DNA from: Bog-756 sp963839925
GTDB lineage: Bacteria; Actinomycetota; Acidimicrobiia; Acidimicrobiales; RAAP-2
Direction: 5' to 3'
DNA length: 64,000 nt
NCBI GenBank assembly: GCA_963839925.1
Contig: CAWIWV010000001.1
Span: 744,001 to 808,000 of the forward strand
Shown: positions 52,850-60,881 of the stretch, piece by piece
Numbering within the stretch: position 1 is the stretch's first letter
How the letters are laid out: the number at the start of each line of letters is the position of its first letter
Notes under the pieces: generated by a model
Told to the model about the DNA's origin: nothing
The model's database searches: none
What the model saw: the letters and a program-made list of their open reading frames with translations, nothing else
Made by a program: the position numbers and the translations under genes

Positions 52850-55644
52850 GGCACGACCACCGCAGGAGTCGGCAGATAGGTGGTGACCGCAGTTGTTGAC
52901 GGAGATGTGGTCACGCCGATCGTGCCTCCGTTGACCGTGATGGTCACCCCAGTTGCCGCAGTGACCACTCCCAACCAGGAGGTCACTGTGTACGAATAGG
53001 TGCCGTAGGGAACGGCGGTCGAGGTGTATCCGTAGGCGTCGGTCGTCGGCAGCACATATTTGTCGGCATTCGCGCAGCTGGTCGAGGTGAGGGTGACGGT
53101 CGCCCCGCTCATCGGTACCCCGAGGAGGCTCTCCACCTGCAAGGGGAGCAATCCCAACGGCACGGTCGTCGAGGCGGTGCCGCCCGGCGAGGCGGAGAAC
53201 GACGAGATCCAGGTGCTCGGCGGTGTGGTGTCACAGTCGCCGGCGGCAATCGAGTACCCGCCCGATTGGGGGTAAAGAGGGCTGCTGAAGGCGGTGGTGT
53301 TCGCCTGGCCGGTGACCGAGGCGACCTGGGTCGTCCAGTTGGTGATCGATGCCGGGGTGGTCTCGAGCGGGATGCCGCTCACCGTCGCACCCGGCAGGGA
53401 TGAGGGGGTCTGCACCGACCAGCTGCCTGCTGGTCCGGTGGCCGATGTCAGGACGACCGGCCCGCTGGCGGTTGCCCCGACAGCCGCACACGCTTGGCTG
53501 GCGCTCGACGGCGGCGATTCGCAGGCCACCCCGCTGTAGTAGAGAACCGGGGAGTTCGACGACGTGGTCGCTGGGTTCCAGGACCAGGCGCCGCCTGTGA
53601 GTGTTCCGATGAGAAGCCGGCCCGGGGTGGCAGCGCTGGTGGTGGCGGTCGCGATGGCACAGGTGGCCGTGTCGACCGTCGGGGGGTAGCCGCAGGCCAC
53701 CGAGGTCACTGCCGAGATCGCATTGATGTTGAGGATGTTGTTGCTGATCTGGGCCCAGTCATGTGGTGATTGGGTGAGATCCGCAGTCCACACCGCTGCG
53801 GTGGCGGACGATCCGGACAGCGCGCCGATCGCCACGCAGTTGGTCGACACGCAGGACAGCCCGGTGAGCGACCCCGCGGTACTGGGGAAGGTCGACTCGA
53901 CCGACCAGGCTGTCGGTGGTGTGGTGTTGCCGGAACAGGTGGCGGTCGTCGGACAGGTCGTGAGCACCGTTGGTACCGAACTGCTGACTGCAAGTGCTTC
54001 GCAGTCATTCGCCGCCGCGCAGGCGATCTGACTTACGGAGGACACGGTGGAGGGCAAGGTGTCCGTCGAGAAGGTCGGGGTCCACAAGGGGTTGGTGGCA
54101 AGGGTCGCCGGATCGCCGGTCAGGCGAAGGATGGCCGCAGCCGAAGGGAGGGCCCCGACAGTCGCCGACTCCGCCACTTCACAGGTCGTGCTTGCCGGGC
54201 AGGTGATGGACGCGAGGTTGGTGAAGACAGTGCTCGCCGGCGCGACGATCCTCCACGTGTCGACTTGGGGAGACGTCTGGCCGACCGCTCCGGCGAGCAG
54301 CACCGGGCCTAAGGCGGTGTTCGCCAATGCGTAACAGCCGTTGGCCGTCGGGCACACCACTTGTTGGATGCCAGTGACTCCGCTTGGCACCGTGTCGGTC
54401 GAGGTGGTTCCGAGGTTGGACGAGGTGGTGAGGATGACACCGGTATTCGTTGTCCCACTGGCGTGGTAGCCGACGCCGACACATGTCGGTGTGGTAGCCG
54501 ACGTGCATGCCACTTGTGAAAGCTTGGTGACACCCGAAAGGGTGGTCGAGGACCAAGTCGATCCGGTCCCACCCCATGCGGCCGACCCAGTTGTCGAGCC
54601 GTTCCCCAGGGTCAGGCAGGTGAGTGACGTCGTACCCGGGCACTCAACCCCGCCATCGACGGCCGCCGAGCCTCCGTAGGAGAAGGACGTGTTGATTCCT
54701 TCGTCAAAGGCGTTCTGTGACGTGTTGGTGAGCTGGACGGTCTGCGTCGCGGTGACGGTCACTTGTTGGCCGGTTGCGGTGCCCGCGGTGGCACCGGTGG
54801 TGGTGACAAAAGCAGGACTCCCGGTGTAGCCGGTGAAGTCGGCGCTGGCGGGTGTACCAGAGGTGGGCTGCCCGACCGAGACGTTGTAGGTGGCGGTCGG
54901 CACCTGAGCAAAGACGCACCCGTTCGAGTCGGGGTAGAGGGTGTAGGCCACAGCTGGAGTGACTGGTTGGCCCGTCGTGGCGTTGACTTGAGTGATGGTG
55001 ACCGGTAGTGCCTCGAGCCGGTTTTCCGACGAGTTGCCCGCGGCGTCGTCCGAGCTGTTGTTGGTGAGCTGCAAGGAGATGTAGCCCTCGGTTTGGAGGC
55101 CCGGTTGCGGGTAGTCGACGTTGGTCGTGTCGGTGAGGGACTGTCCGTCGCCCCAGGTGATGGTGACCTGCAGCTGGATGACTCCCGGGCTGCCACCCGA
55201 ACAGAGGTCCGTGTCGCCGGTGTTGGTGACCGACTGGAGGGTGTAGTTCGCAGTCACCGTGAACTTGGTTCCGTCAGCGAGGCTCGACTTCGGTGTCTGG
55301 GCTCCGGTCGGCAGGGTCGGTGTCGTAGGTTTGTTGGTAATGACGACACCGTTGGAGTCGACCGGTGGCGTGGAGTTGGTGAGGATCTCCATCCACGAGT
55401 CGGCGAGCTGAAGCGCTGCCTCGCGTTGGCGGGTGTTGGCGGCGGCGGACACCGTCGAAGTGAGGAGATAGGCCACCGGGACCATCGTGATCAGCAAGAT
55501 GGTGAAGGCAACGACGACCTCGATGAGTGAGATGCCGCCGTCGCGCTCTCCGTTGGCCCGTGCCTTCATGCGTGCGCGCGCGGCGGAGGGGTTGAGGGAC
55601 CATCGTGTCGGTCGGCGTGGGCGTTGTGGGCTGGTCATCTGCAC
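52846..55644 (-). CDS. PilV-like minor prepilin with cysteine-pair repeat module
   Basis: 932 residues. The leader of 37 basic residues ends in G-G followed by I-S-L-I-E, giving Gly37 at -1 and Glu42 at +5, the type IV prepilin signature, then a hydrophobic helix. A region near 190-320 looks like a carboxypeptidase-regulatory or CNA-B-like beta fold. Residues about 330-750 hold about eight repeats, each beginning with a hydrophobic-x-C, a short gap and a second C (I-T-C-P-A-S-T-T-C, V-V-C-P-T-A-N-G-C, I-A-C-A-A-A-N-D-C), which suggests a disulfide-locked beta-propeller. A second regulatory-like domain ends the protein. First gene of the pilin operon; GTG start 9 bases after TACCCT. Confidence 0.75.
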   Translation of the reverse strand: MQMTSPQRPRRPTRWSLNPSAARARMKARANGERDGGISLIEVVVAFTILLITMVPVAYLLTSTVSAAANTRQREAALQLADSWMEILTNSTPPVDSNGVVITNKPTTPTLPTGAQTPKSSLADGTKFTVTANYTLQSVTNTGDTDLCSGGSPGVIQLQVTITWGDGQSLTDTTNVDYPQPGLQTEGYISLQLTNNSSDDAAGNSSENRLEALPVTITQVNATTGQPVTPAVAYTLYPDSNGCVFAQVPTATYNVSVGQPTSGTPASADFTGYTGSPAFVTTTGATAGTATGQQVTVTATQTVQLTNTSQNAFDEGINTSFSYGGSAAVDGGVECPGTTSLTCLTLGNGSTTGSAAWGGTGSTWSSTTLSGVTKLSQVACTSATTPTCVGVGYHASGTTNTGVILTTSSNLGTTSTDTVPSGVTGIQQVVCPTANGCYALANTALGPVLLAGAVGQTSPQVDTWRIVAPASTVFTNLASITCPASTTCEVAESATVGALPSAAAILRLTGDPATLATNPLWTPTFSTDTLPSTVSSVSQIACAAANDCEALAVSSSVPTVLTTCPTTATCSGNTTPPTAWSVESTFPSTAGSLTGLSCVSTNCVAIGALSGSSATAAVWTADLTQSPHDWAQISNNILNINAISAVTSVACGYPPTVDTATCAIATATTSAATPGRLLIGTLTGGAWSWNPATTSSNSPVLYYSGVACESPPSSASQACAAVGATASGPVVLTSATGPAGSWSVQTPSSLPGATVSGIPLETTPASITNWTTQVASVTGQANTTAFSSPLYPQSGGYSIAAGDCDTTPPSTWISSFSASPGGTASTTVPLGLLPLQVESLLGVPMSGATVTLTSTSCANADKYVLPTTDAYGYTSTAVPYGTYSYTVTSWLGVVTAATGVTITVNGGTIGVTTSPSTTAVTTYLPTPAVVVP

Positions 55645-55653
55645 TCTTTAGGC

Positions 55654-55681
55654 AGGGTAAGTCCGACCAGGTAGATGTCAC
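55654..55681 (-). promoter_or_regulatory. Promoter of the pilin operon
   Basis: On the minus strand GTGACA (55676-55681), 16 bases, TACCCT (55654-55659), then 9 bases to GTG 55644. Confidence 0.55.
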
Positions 55682-55791
55682 TAGACGTAATTCCACCTGC
55701 ACCGTTCGCCCTGCACCGTGCCTATCGACCGGTTGAGCACGTGTCTTGAGCAGCCCGCACCGAGGGCCTGGAACGAGCTGTGGACGAGGTG

Positions 55792-55817
55792 GGTCACTGT
55801 CCCATGGGACGGTGACC
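55792..55817. terminator. 26-base near-perfect palindrome after the acyl-CoA dehydrogenase gene
   Basis: GGTCACTGTCCC and GGGACGGTGACC form a 12-bp stem with one wobble pair and AT at the centre. It lies 8 bases past the dehydrogenase stop (minus strand) and about 110 bases upstream of the pilin promoter. No T-run follows, so it may be a terminator or an operator. Confidence 0.45.
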
Positions 55818-55824
55818 GCTCAGC

Positions 55825-56988
55825 TCAGTAGGACTTGGGCAATCCCAGCGAGTGCTGGGCCACGAAGTTGAGGATCATCTCCCGGCTGACCGGCGCGATC
55901 CGGAGCAGCCGGATCATCCCCCACATGTCGGCCAGGCCGTACTCGCTCGACATGCCGTTGCCGCCGTGGGTCTGGATCGCCTGGTCAAGTGCAGCGAGCG
56001 CCGCTTCCGCTGCGGAGTACTTGGCCATGTTGGCAGCCTCGCCTGCTTCGGGGGAGTCCCAGGCGAAGTCACAGAGCCAGGCCGCCTTGTCGGTCATCAG
56101 CCGGGCCAGTTCGACCTCGATCTTGACCTTGGCCAGCGGATGGGAGATGCCTTGGTGCCGGGCGATCGGCGTGCCCCAGACTTCGCGTGATCTGGCGTAG
56201 TCGGCAGCCTTGTCGAGCGCGTACCGACCGATGCCGTTTGCGGTCGCAGCAGAAAGGATCCGCTCGGGGTTGAGCCCCATGAAGACTTGGCGAAGCCCCT
56301 CGCCCTCCTCGCCGACCAGCCGATCCGCGTCGACTTGGACGTTGTCGAAGAACAAGGTGTACTGCTTTTCCGGCGCGGTGATCTCGACCGGAAGCACCTG
56401 CTTTTGCAGCCCGGGCGTGTCGGTGTCGACCACGAAGAGGGACAGCCTTCCCCGGCCGGTGTCCGGATCGACTCCCGAACGGGTGACCACCAGAATCGCC
56501 TCGCACTCGTCGACCCCGGAGATGTAGTACTTCGACCCGTTGAGCCGATAGATGTCGCCGTCCTTGGTCGCACTCAACGCAAGGTTGTGTGAGTTGGAGC
56601 CGGCGTCGGGTTCGGTGATCGCAAACGCCATCTTGAGCTCACCGGTCGCGAAGCGTGGCAGCCACCGTTGCTTCTGCGCGTCGGTTCCGAAGCCGGCGAT
56701 GATGGTGGCGCAGATCGCGGGGGACACCACAATGAGCAGCAACGGACATCCGGCCGCAGCCAACTCCTCTTGCACGATGGCGAGCTCGGAGATCCCGCCG
56801 CCCCCACCTCCGAACTCCTCGGGGACGCTGACCCCGAGGAACCCGGCCTCCGCCATCGCGTTCCAGAGCTCGGGCGTCCGCTCGTCGGCGTGTGCCTTCT
56901 TGACGTAGTACTCGTGGCCGAATTTGGACGCAATCGAGCTGACTGCTTCCCGCAGCATCTGGTGCTCGTCGGATTGGCTGAAGTCCAT
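55825..56988 (-). CDS. Acyl-CoA dehydrogenase (Atu-like cluster)
   Basis: 387 residues. F-A-I-T-E-P-D-A-G-S-N-S is the FAD and substrate loop; T-H-G-G-N-G-M-S-S-E-Y near the C-terminus is the usual dehydrogenase ending. It probably makes a 2-enoyl-CoA for the carboxylase encoded upstream, like citronellyl-CoA or isovaleryl-CoA dehydrogenase (inference from gene order). ATG 56988 lies 6 bases after TAACCT, so it has its own promoter though it follows the carboxylase genes. Confidence 0.88.
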   Translation of the reverse strand: MDFSQSDEHQMLREAVSSIASKFGHEYYVKKAHADERTPELWNAMAEAGFLGVSVPEEFGGGGGGISELAIVQEELAAAGCPLLLIVVSPAICATIIAGFGTDAQKQRWLPRFATGELKMAFAITEPDAGSNSHNLALSATKDGDIYRLNGSKYYISGVDECEAILVVTRSGVDPDTGRGRLSLFVVDTDTPGLQKQVLPVEITAPEKQYTLFFDNVQVDADRLVGEEGEGLRQVFMGLNPERILSAATANGIGRYALDKAADYARSREVWGTPIARHQGISHPLAKVKIEVELARLMTDKAAWLCDFAWDSPEAGEAANMAKYSAAEAALAALDQAIQTHGGNGMSSEYGLADMWGMIRLLRIAPVSREMILNFVAQHSLGLPKSY

Positions 56989-56994
56989 TGGCCC

Positions 56995-57000
56995 AGGTTA
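56995..57000 (-). promoter_or_regulatory. -10 box of leaderless acyl-CoA dehydrogenase promoter
   Basis: TAACCT on the minus strand, 6 bases before ATG 56988. Confidence 0.5.
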
Positions 57001-57032
57001 CTACTCAGTAATGGACACCGACCTCTGCTGTT

Positions 57033-58805
57033 TCAGCCTGGGACGAGCTCGGTCGGGATGTCCACCGCCCTGCTCCGGAGGTATTCGCCCAACCCCTTGG
57101 CCTGCGGATCGGGCCTCGTCGAGGAGGCGACCCCCTCGCCGAGTAGGCCCACCACCACGAAGTTGAGCGCACGGAGGTTGGCAAACCGGTGGCGCCGGAC
57201 TTCCAAGCCGTCGGCTTCGGGCAGCAAGGAACGGAACCCGTCGATGGTGAGATAGGCGTCGAGCCAGGCCCAGGCCGCATCGTCCCTCGCCCAGAGGCCG
57301 ACGTTTGCGTTTCCACCCTTGTCTCCCGACCGGGCGCCGATGATCGTCCCGAGCGGGAGTCGCTTTGTCGGTCCGGACGGTGTGTTCGGGTGGAAGCTCG
57401 TGGCGGGAGGTACTTCTCGGTCGGCCAGCTGACCGGTCTGGTTGGCGTCATGGGGGACCTCGACCCGCCGGCCGTCTGCATGCACCGTCGCCGGGACGAC
57501 CAGATCGGCCGGCACCAGCGCGGGCCAGTAGACCCCGTACATCGTCGCGTCGCCGGGGGGACTGGTGAGATGGAGCCCCGGGTAACCGGCCAGAGCAAGC
57601 TCGGTCGCCGCACGGGAGAAAGAACGTCCCACCCGATCTGGATCGGAGTCCTTGACGGTCACCCGCAGTTGCGCGGTCGCCTCGACGTTGAGCGGCGCGT
57701 CCTCCTTGTCCGAGCGCACCAGGCGTGCGTCGAACTCGGCAAAGTGGTCGATGCCACCGAGCGCCTCCTCGAGAGATCGCAGGGTGAGCGCCGCCTTCTC
57801 CTCGACGGCGAGTCCGGTGAGGACGAAGGTCATCGAGTTCCGCCACCCTCCGAGCAGGTTGATGCAGACCTTCACCTCGGGCGGAGCTGGAAGACCGCGG
57901 GTGCCGGCGATCCGTACCCGGTCGGGACCCTCCTGCTCGAGCTCGAGGGTGTCGAACCGGGCGACCACGTCGGTGTTGGGGTACTCGGGTCCGCCGATCT
58001 CGTAGAGGAGCTGGGCGGTCACCGTGCCAACCGATACCTCTCCTCCCGACCCGGGGTGCTTGGTGATCACCGACGAGCCGTCGGATGCCACCTCGGCGAT
58101 CGGGAAGCCGGGGTGCTCGAGACCGCTGACCTCGGTGAAGAAGGCGTAGTTGCCTCCGGTCACCTGTGGACCGCACTCGATGAGGTGACCCGCGGCGACC
58201 GCACCGGCCAGTCGGTCCCAATCGGTCTGTGCCCAGCCGTGATGCCAGGCCGCCGGCCCCACCACCAACGAGGCGTCGGTGATCCGCGGGCAGATCACCA
58301 CATCGGCGCCACCGGACAGGGCTTCGACGATCGGCCATCCGCCGAGGTAGGCGTTGGCCGAGACCACCTCGCCGCCGGCTTCGGCGAGTGGCTGTCCCGT
58401 GCCGAGATGGTCCAAGGGATGTCCACCGCGTTGGAGTTCGCCGACACGCGGGAGGAGATCATCTCCTTCGACATGGGCGACCGACACCTCGAGGCCGAGC
58501 CGATCGGAGAGTGCACGCACCTGCTCTGCGAGGCCAGCCGGGTTGAGCCCTCCGGCATTGGTGACCACCTTGATTCCGCGATCCATACAGGTCCCGAGGA
58601 CCTCCTCCATCTGAGCGAGGAAGGTGTGGGCCCAGCCCTTGGAACGGTCGCGCTGGTAGCCCTTCCAGAGGATCATCATGGTGAGCTCGGCCAGCCAGTC
58701 CCCGGTGAGGAAATCGATGGGTCCACCGTCGACCATCTCTTTCGCCGCAGAGAGCCTGTCCCCGTAGAAGCCCGAGCAGTTTGCTATACGAAGTGGCGCA
58801 CTCAT
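57033..58805 (-). CDS. AtuA-like (DUF1446) protein
   Basis: 590 residues: an AtuA/DUF1446 domain up to about 450 (N-C-S-G-F-Y-G-D-R, L-T-G-D-W-L-A-E-L-T-M, V-T-N-A-G-G-L-N-P, C-P-R-I-T-D-A-S) followed by a separate C-terminal domain (G-A-R-S-G-D-K-G-G-N-A-N-V-G-L-W) that in other bacteria is often a distinct small protein. AtuA is needed for acyclic terpene use in Pseudomonas, though its reaction is unknown. The ATG overlaps the stop of the biotin carboxylase gene by one base, so it is coupled to the carboxylase. Confidence 0.85.
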   Translation of the reverse strand: MSAPLRIANCSGFYGDRLSAAKEMVDGGPIDFLTGDWLAELTMMILWKGYQRDRSKGWAHTFLAQMEEVLGTCMDRGIKVVTNAGGLNPAGLAEQVRALSDRLGLEVSVAHVEGDDLLPRVGELQRGGHPLDHLGTGQPLAEAGGEVVSANAYLGGWPIVEALSGGADVVICPRITDASLVVGPAAWHHGWAQTDWDRLAGAVAAGHLIECGPQVTGGNYAFFTEVSGLEHPGFPIAEVASDGSSVITKHPGSGGEVSVGTVTAQLLYEIGGPEYPNTDVVARFDTLELEQEGPDRVRIAGTRGLPAPPEVKVCINLLGGWRNSMTFVLTGLAVEEKAALTLRSLEEALGGIDHFAEFDARLVRSDKEDAPLNVEATAQLRVTVKDSDPDRVGRSFSRAATELALAGYPGLHLTSPPGDATMYGVYWPALVPADLVVPATVHADGRRVEVPHDANQTGQLADREVPPATSFHPNTPSGPTKRLPLGTIIGARSGDKGGNANVGLWARDDAAWAWLDAYLTIDGFRSLLPEADGLEVRRHRFANLRALNFVVVGLLGEGVASSTRPDPQAKGLGEYLRSRAVDIPTELVPG

Positions 58806-60871
58806 CAGTCTGATTCCCTCGGTTCGGCGTGTGCCTCGACCACCACCAGCGGTTGCCCTGCCTCGACCTGGTCGCCTTCGACCACACCCACCTCGCTGAC
58901 AGTCCCCGGGCCCGCGGCGTGGACGGTGTGCTGCATCTTCATCGCTTCGAGCACCACGAGCAGCTGGCCCGCTTCCACGACTTCGCCTTGCGAGACGGCC
59001 ACCCGCACGACGCCACCGGGCATGGGGGCGAGGGCCGAACCCTCCGCGATCTGTTCGGCGGCAGTGGGGAATCGAATGTGTTCGACGAGCGTCGAGCTGC
59101 CGTCGGGGCCGTCGACGTACGCGACCGAGTCCTTCTGGTCGACCAGGTAAGTGCGGACGACCCCTCCCGTCGCAAGAGTGACCTCGTCGGGGGTCGAGAC
59201 GATCGCCTCAACGTCGATGTCGAGTTCGATCCGTTCCCCGTCCATGCTCACCTCGATCACCGCTGGCGCTCGGCCGAAACGGTCGAGCCGGTAGCCCACG
59301 GTCAGCACTTCTCCGTCGCGGTCGTAGGTGTCCTGTTGGAGCGAGAAGGGATTGTTCCGGAAGCCCGAGGGAACCGCAGGCTGCACGCCGGCGAGTGAGC
59401 GTCGCCTGGCCTGACCGGCGAGTGCGGCGGCGATCGCGTGACGGCACCGGGCCTCCCGATCGGCAAGCGGTGCGGCGAGCGAGCCGACCCCGTGTCGTTC
59501 GATGAAGCCGGTATCGGTCTTGCCCGCCCCGAACTCGGGGTGACGGAGGATGCGGACGAGCAGGTCGCGGTTGGTGGTGACCCCGTGAATGCGGGAGCGA
59601 GTCAACGCAGAGGCGAGCGCGCCGGCTGCTTCGTCCCTGCTCAGGGCGTGCACGATGACCTTCGCCAACAGCGAGTCGTAGTAGGAGCTGACCTCGTTTC
59701 CCGACTCGACCCCGCTGTCGACGCGCACCGATGAGGCAGAGGGATCCGAGACTGTCGACGGGATCTCGAACCGGTGCAACACCCCGGTCGAAGGGGTCCA
59801 TCGCCGCGAGGGGTCCTCAGCGATGACACGTGCCTCGATGGAATGACCACGGGGTCCGGCCTTGGCCGCGAGGTGGACCTCCTCGGGTAGGCGATGTCCG
59901 CTCGCGATCAGGAGCTGGAGTCGGACGAGGTCGAGTCCGGTCACCGCCTCGGTCACCGGGTGCTCGACTTGGAGCCGGGTGTTCATCTCGAGGAAGTACG
60001 GGTCGCCGTTCGCATCCACCACGAACTCGACGGTCCCGACGCTCACGTACTCGACTGCCCGGGCCGCGGTGACCGCCGCTTCGAGCAGACGCGCGCGGAG
60101 CGCCGCGGTGACGAACGGCGATGGTGCCTCCTCGATGACCTTCTGGTGGCGGCGCTGGATGCTGCACTCGCGTTCGAACAACGCCACCGTGTCCCCAAAG
60201 GAGTCTGCGACGATCTGTACCTCGATGTGGCGTGGGTCGGTCACGTACCGTTCGAGGAAGAGGGTCCCGTCGCCGAAGGCCGCCTCGGCTTCGTGGCGAG
60301 CGTCCACGATCGCCTGGCGGAGGCTCACCGGTCCACCCACGACCCGCATCCCTCGCCCGCCACCGCCAGCGGAGGCCTTGATGAGCAGGGGCCAACCCAA
60401 CGATTCGAGGTCGGCGTCGTCGGGGAGAGTGTCCCCGCTCAGGGTGATCGACGCCAGAGTGGGCACCCCGGCCGTCCGCATGATCTCCTTCGCTCCGACC
60501 TTCGAGCCCATCACTTCGATCGAGGCAGCCCCCGGACCGACCCAGCTGAACCCTGCTCCGGTGACCACCCGGGCGAAGTCGCCTGACTCGGACAGGAAGC
60601 CGTAGCCGGGGTGGATGGCATCCGCCCCGGTGCGCGAGGCCGCATCGAGGATCATCGCCGATCGCAAGTAGGTGTCCGCCGCGGACACGCCGGGCAGTCT
60701 CACCGCCAGGTCCGCCTCCCGCACGTGCGGGCTCGAGGCGTCGGCGTCCGAGTAGACGGCGACGGTGGTGATTCCCATCGACCGAGCGGTCCGCATGATC
60801 CGGCGCGCCACCTCGCCCCGGTTGGCGACGAGGAGGGTGCGGATGGGGGATGTCTGTTCGATGCCGGTCAT
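58805..60871 (-). CDS. Acyl-CoA carboxylase alpha subunit (biotin carboxylase plus BCCP)
   Basis: 688 residues. The biotin carboxylase domain (about 10-460) has the G-G-G-G-R-G-M glycine loop, R-H-I-E-V-Q-I and E-M-N-T-R-L-Q-V-E-H-P. The C-terminal biotinyl domain has E-A-M-K-M with the biotinylated Lys. This three-part layout is that of MccA, AtuF or AccA-type alpha subunits. Next to AtuA it could act on geranyl-CoA or 3-methylcrotonyl-CoA. It follows the beta subunit gene by 10 bases and overlaps AtuA by one. Confidence 0.9.
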   Translation of the reverse strand: MTGIEQTSPIRTLLVANRGEVARRIMRTARSMGITTVAVYSDADASSPHVREADLAVRLPGVSAADTYLRSAMILDAASRTGADAIHPGYGFLSESGDFARVVTGAGFSWVGPGAASIEVMGSKVGAKEIMRTAGVPTLASITLSGDTLPDDADLESLGWPLLIKASAGGGGRGMRVVGGPVSLRQAIVDARHEAEAAFGDGTLFLERYVTDPRHIEVQIVADSFGDTVALFERECSIQRRHQKVIEEAPSPFVTAALRARLLEAAVTAARAVEYVSVGTVEFVVDANGDPYFLEMNTRLQVEHPVTEAVTGLDLVRLQLLIASGHRLPEEVHLAAKAGPRGHSIEARVIAEDPSRRWTPSTGVLHRFEIPSTVSDPSASSVRVDSGVESGNEVSSYYDSLLAKVIVHALSRDEAAGALASALTRSRIHGVTTNRDLLVRILRHPEFGAGKTDTGFIERHGVGSLAAPLADREARCRHAIAAALAGQARRRSLAGVQPAVPSGFRNNPFSLQQDTYDRDGEVLTVGYRLDRFGRAPAVIEVSMDGERIELDIDVEAIVSTPDEVTLATGGVVRTYLVDQKDSVAYVDGPDGSSTLVEHIRFPTAAEQIAEGSALAPMPGGVVRVAVSQGEVVEAGQLLVVLEAMKMQHTVHAAGPGTVSEVGVVEGDQVEAGQPLVVVEAHAEPRESD

Positions 60872-60881
60872 CTGGTGTCCC

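Noticed and set aside
57189..59150. 653-codon plus-strand open frame
   Set aside because: Antisense to the AtuA-like and biotin carboxylase genes, which have clear motifs; composition is that of a GC-rich shadow frame.
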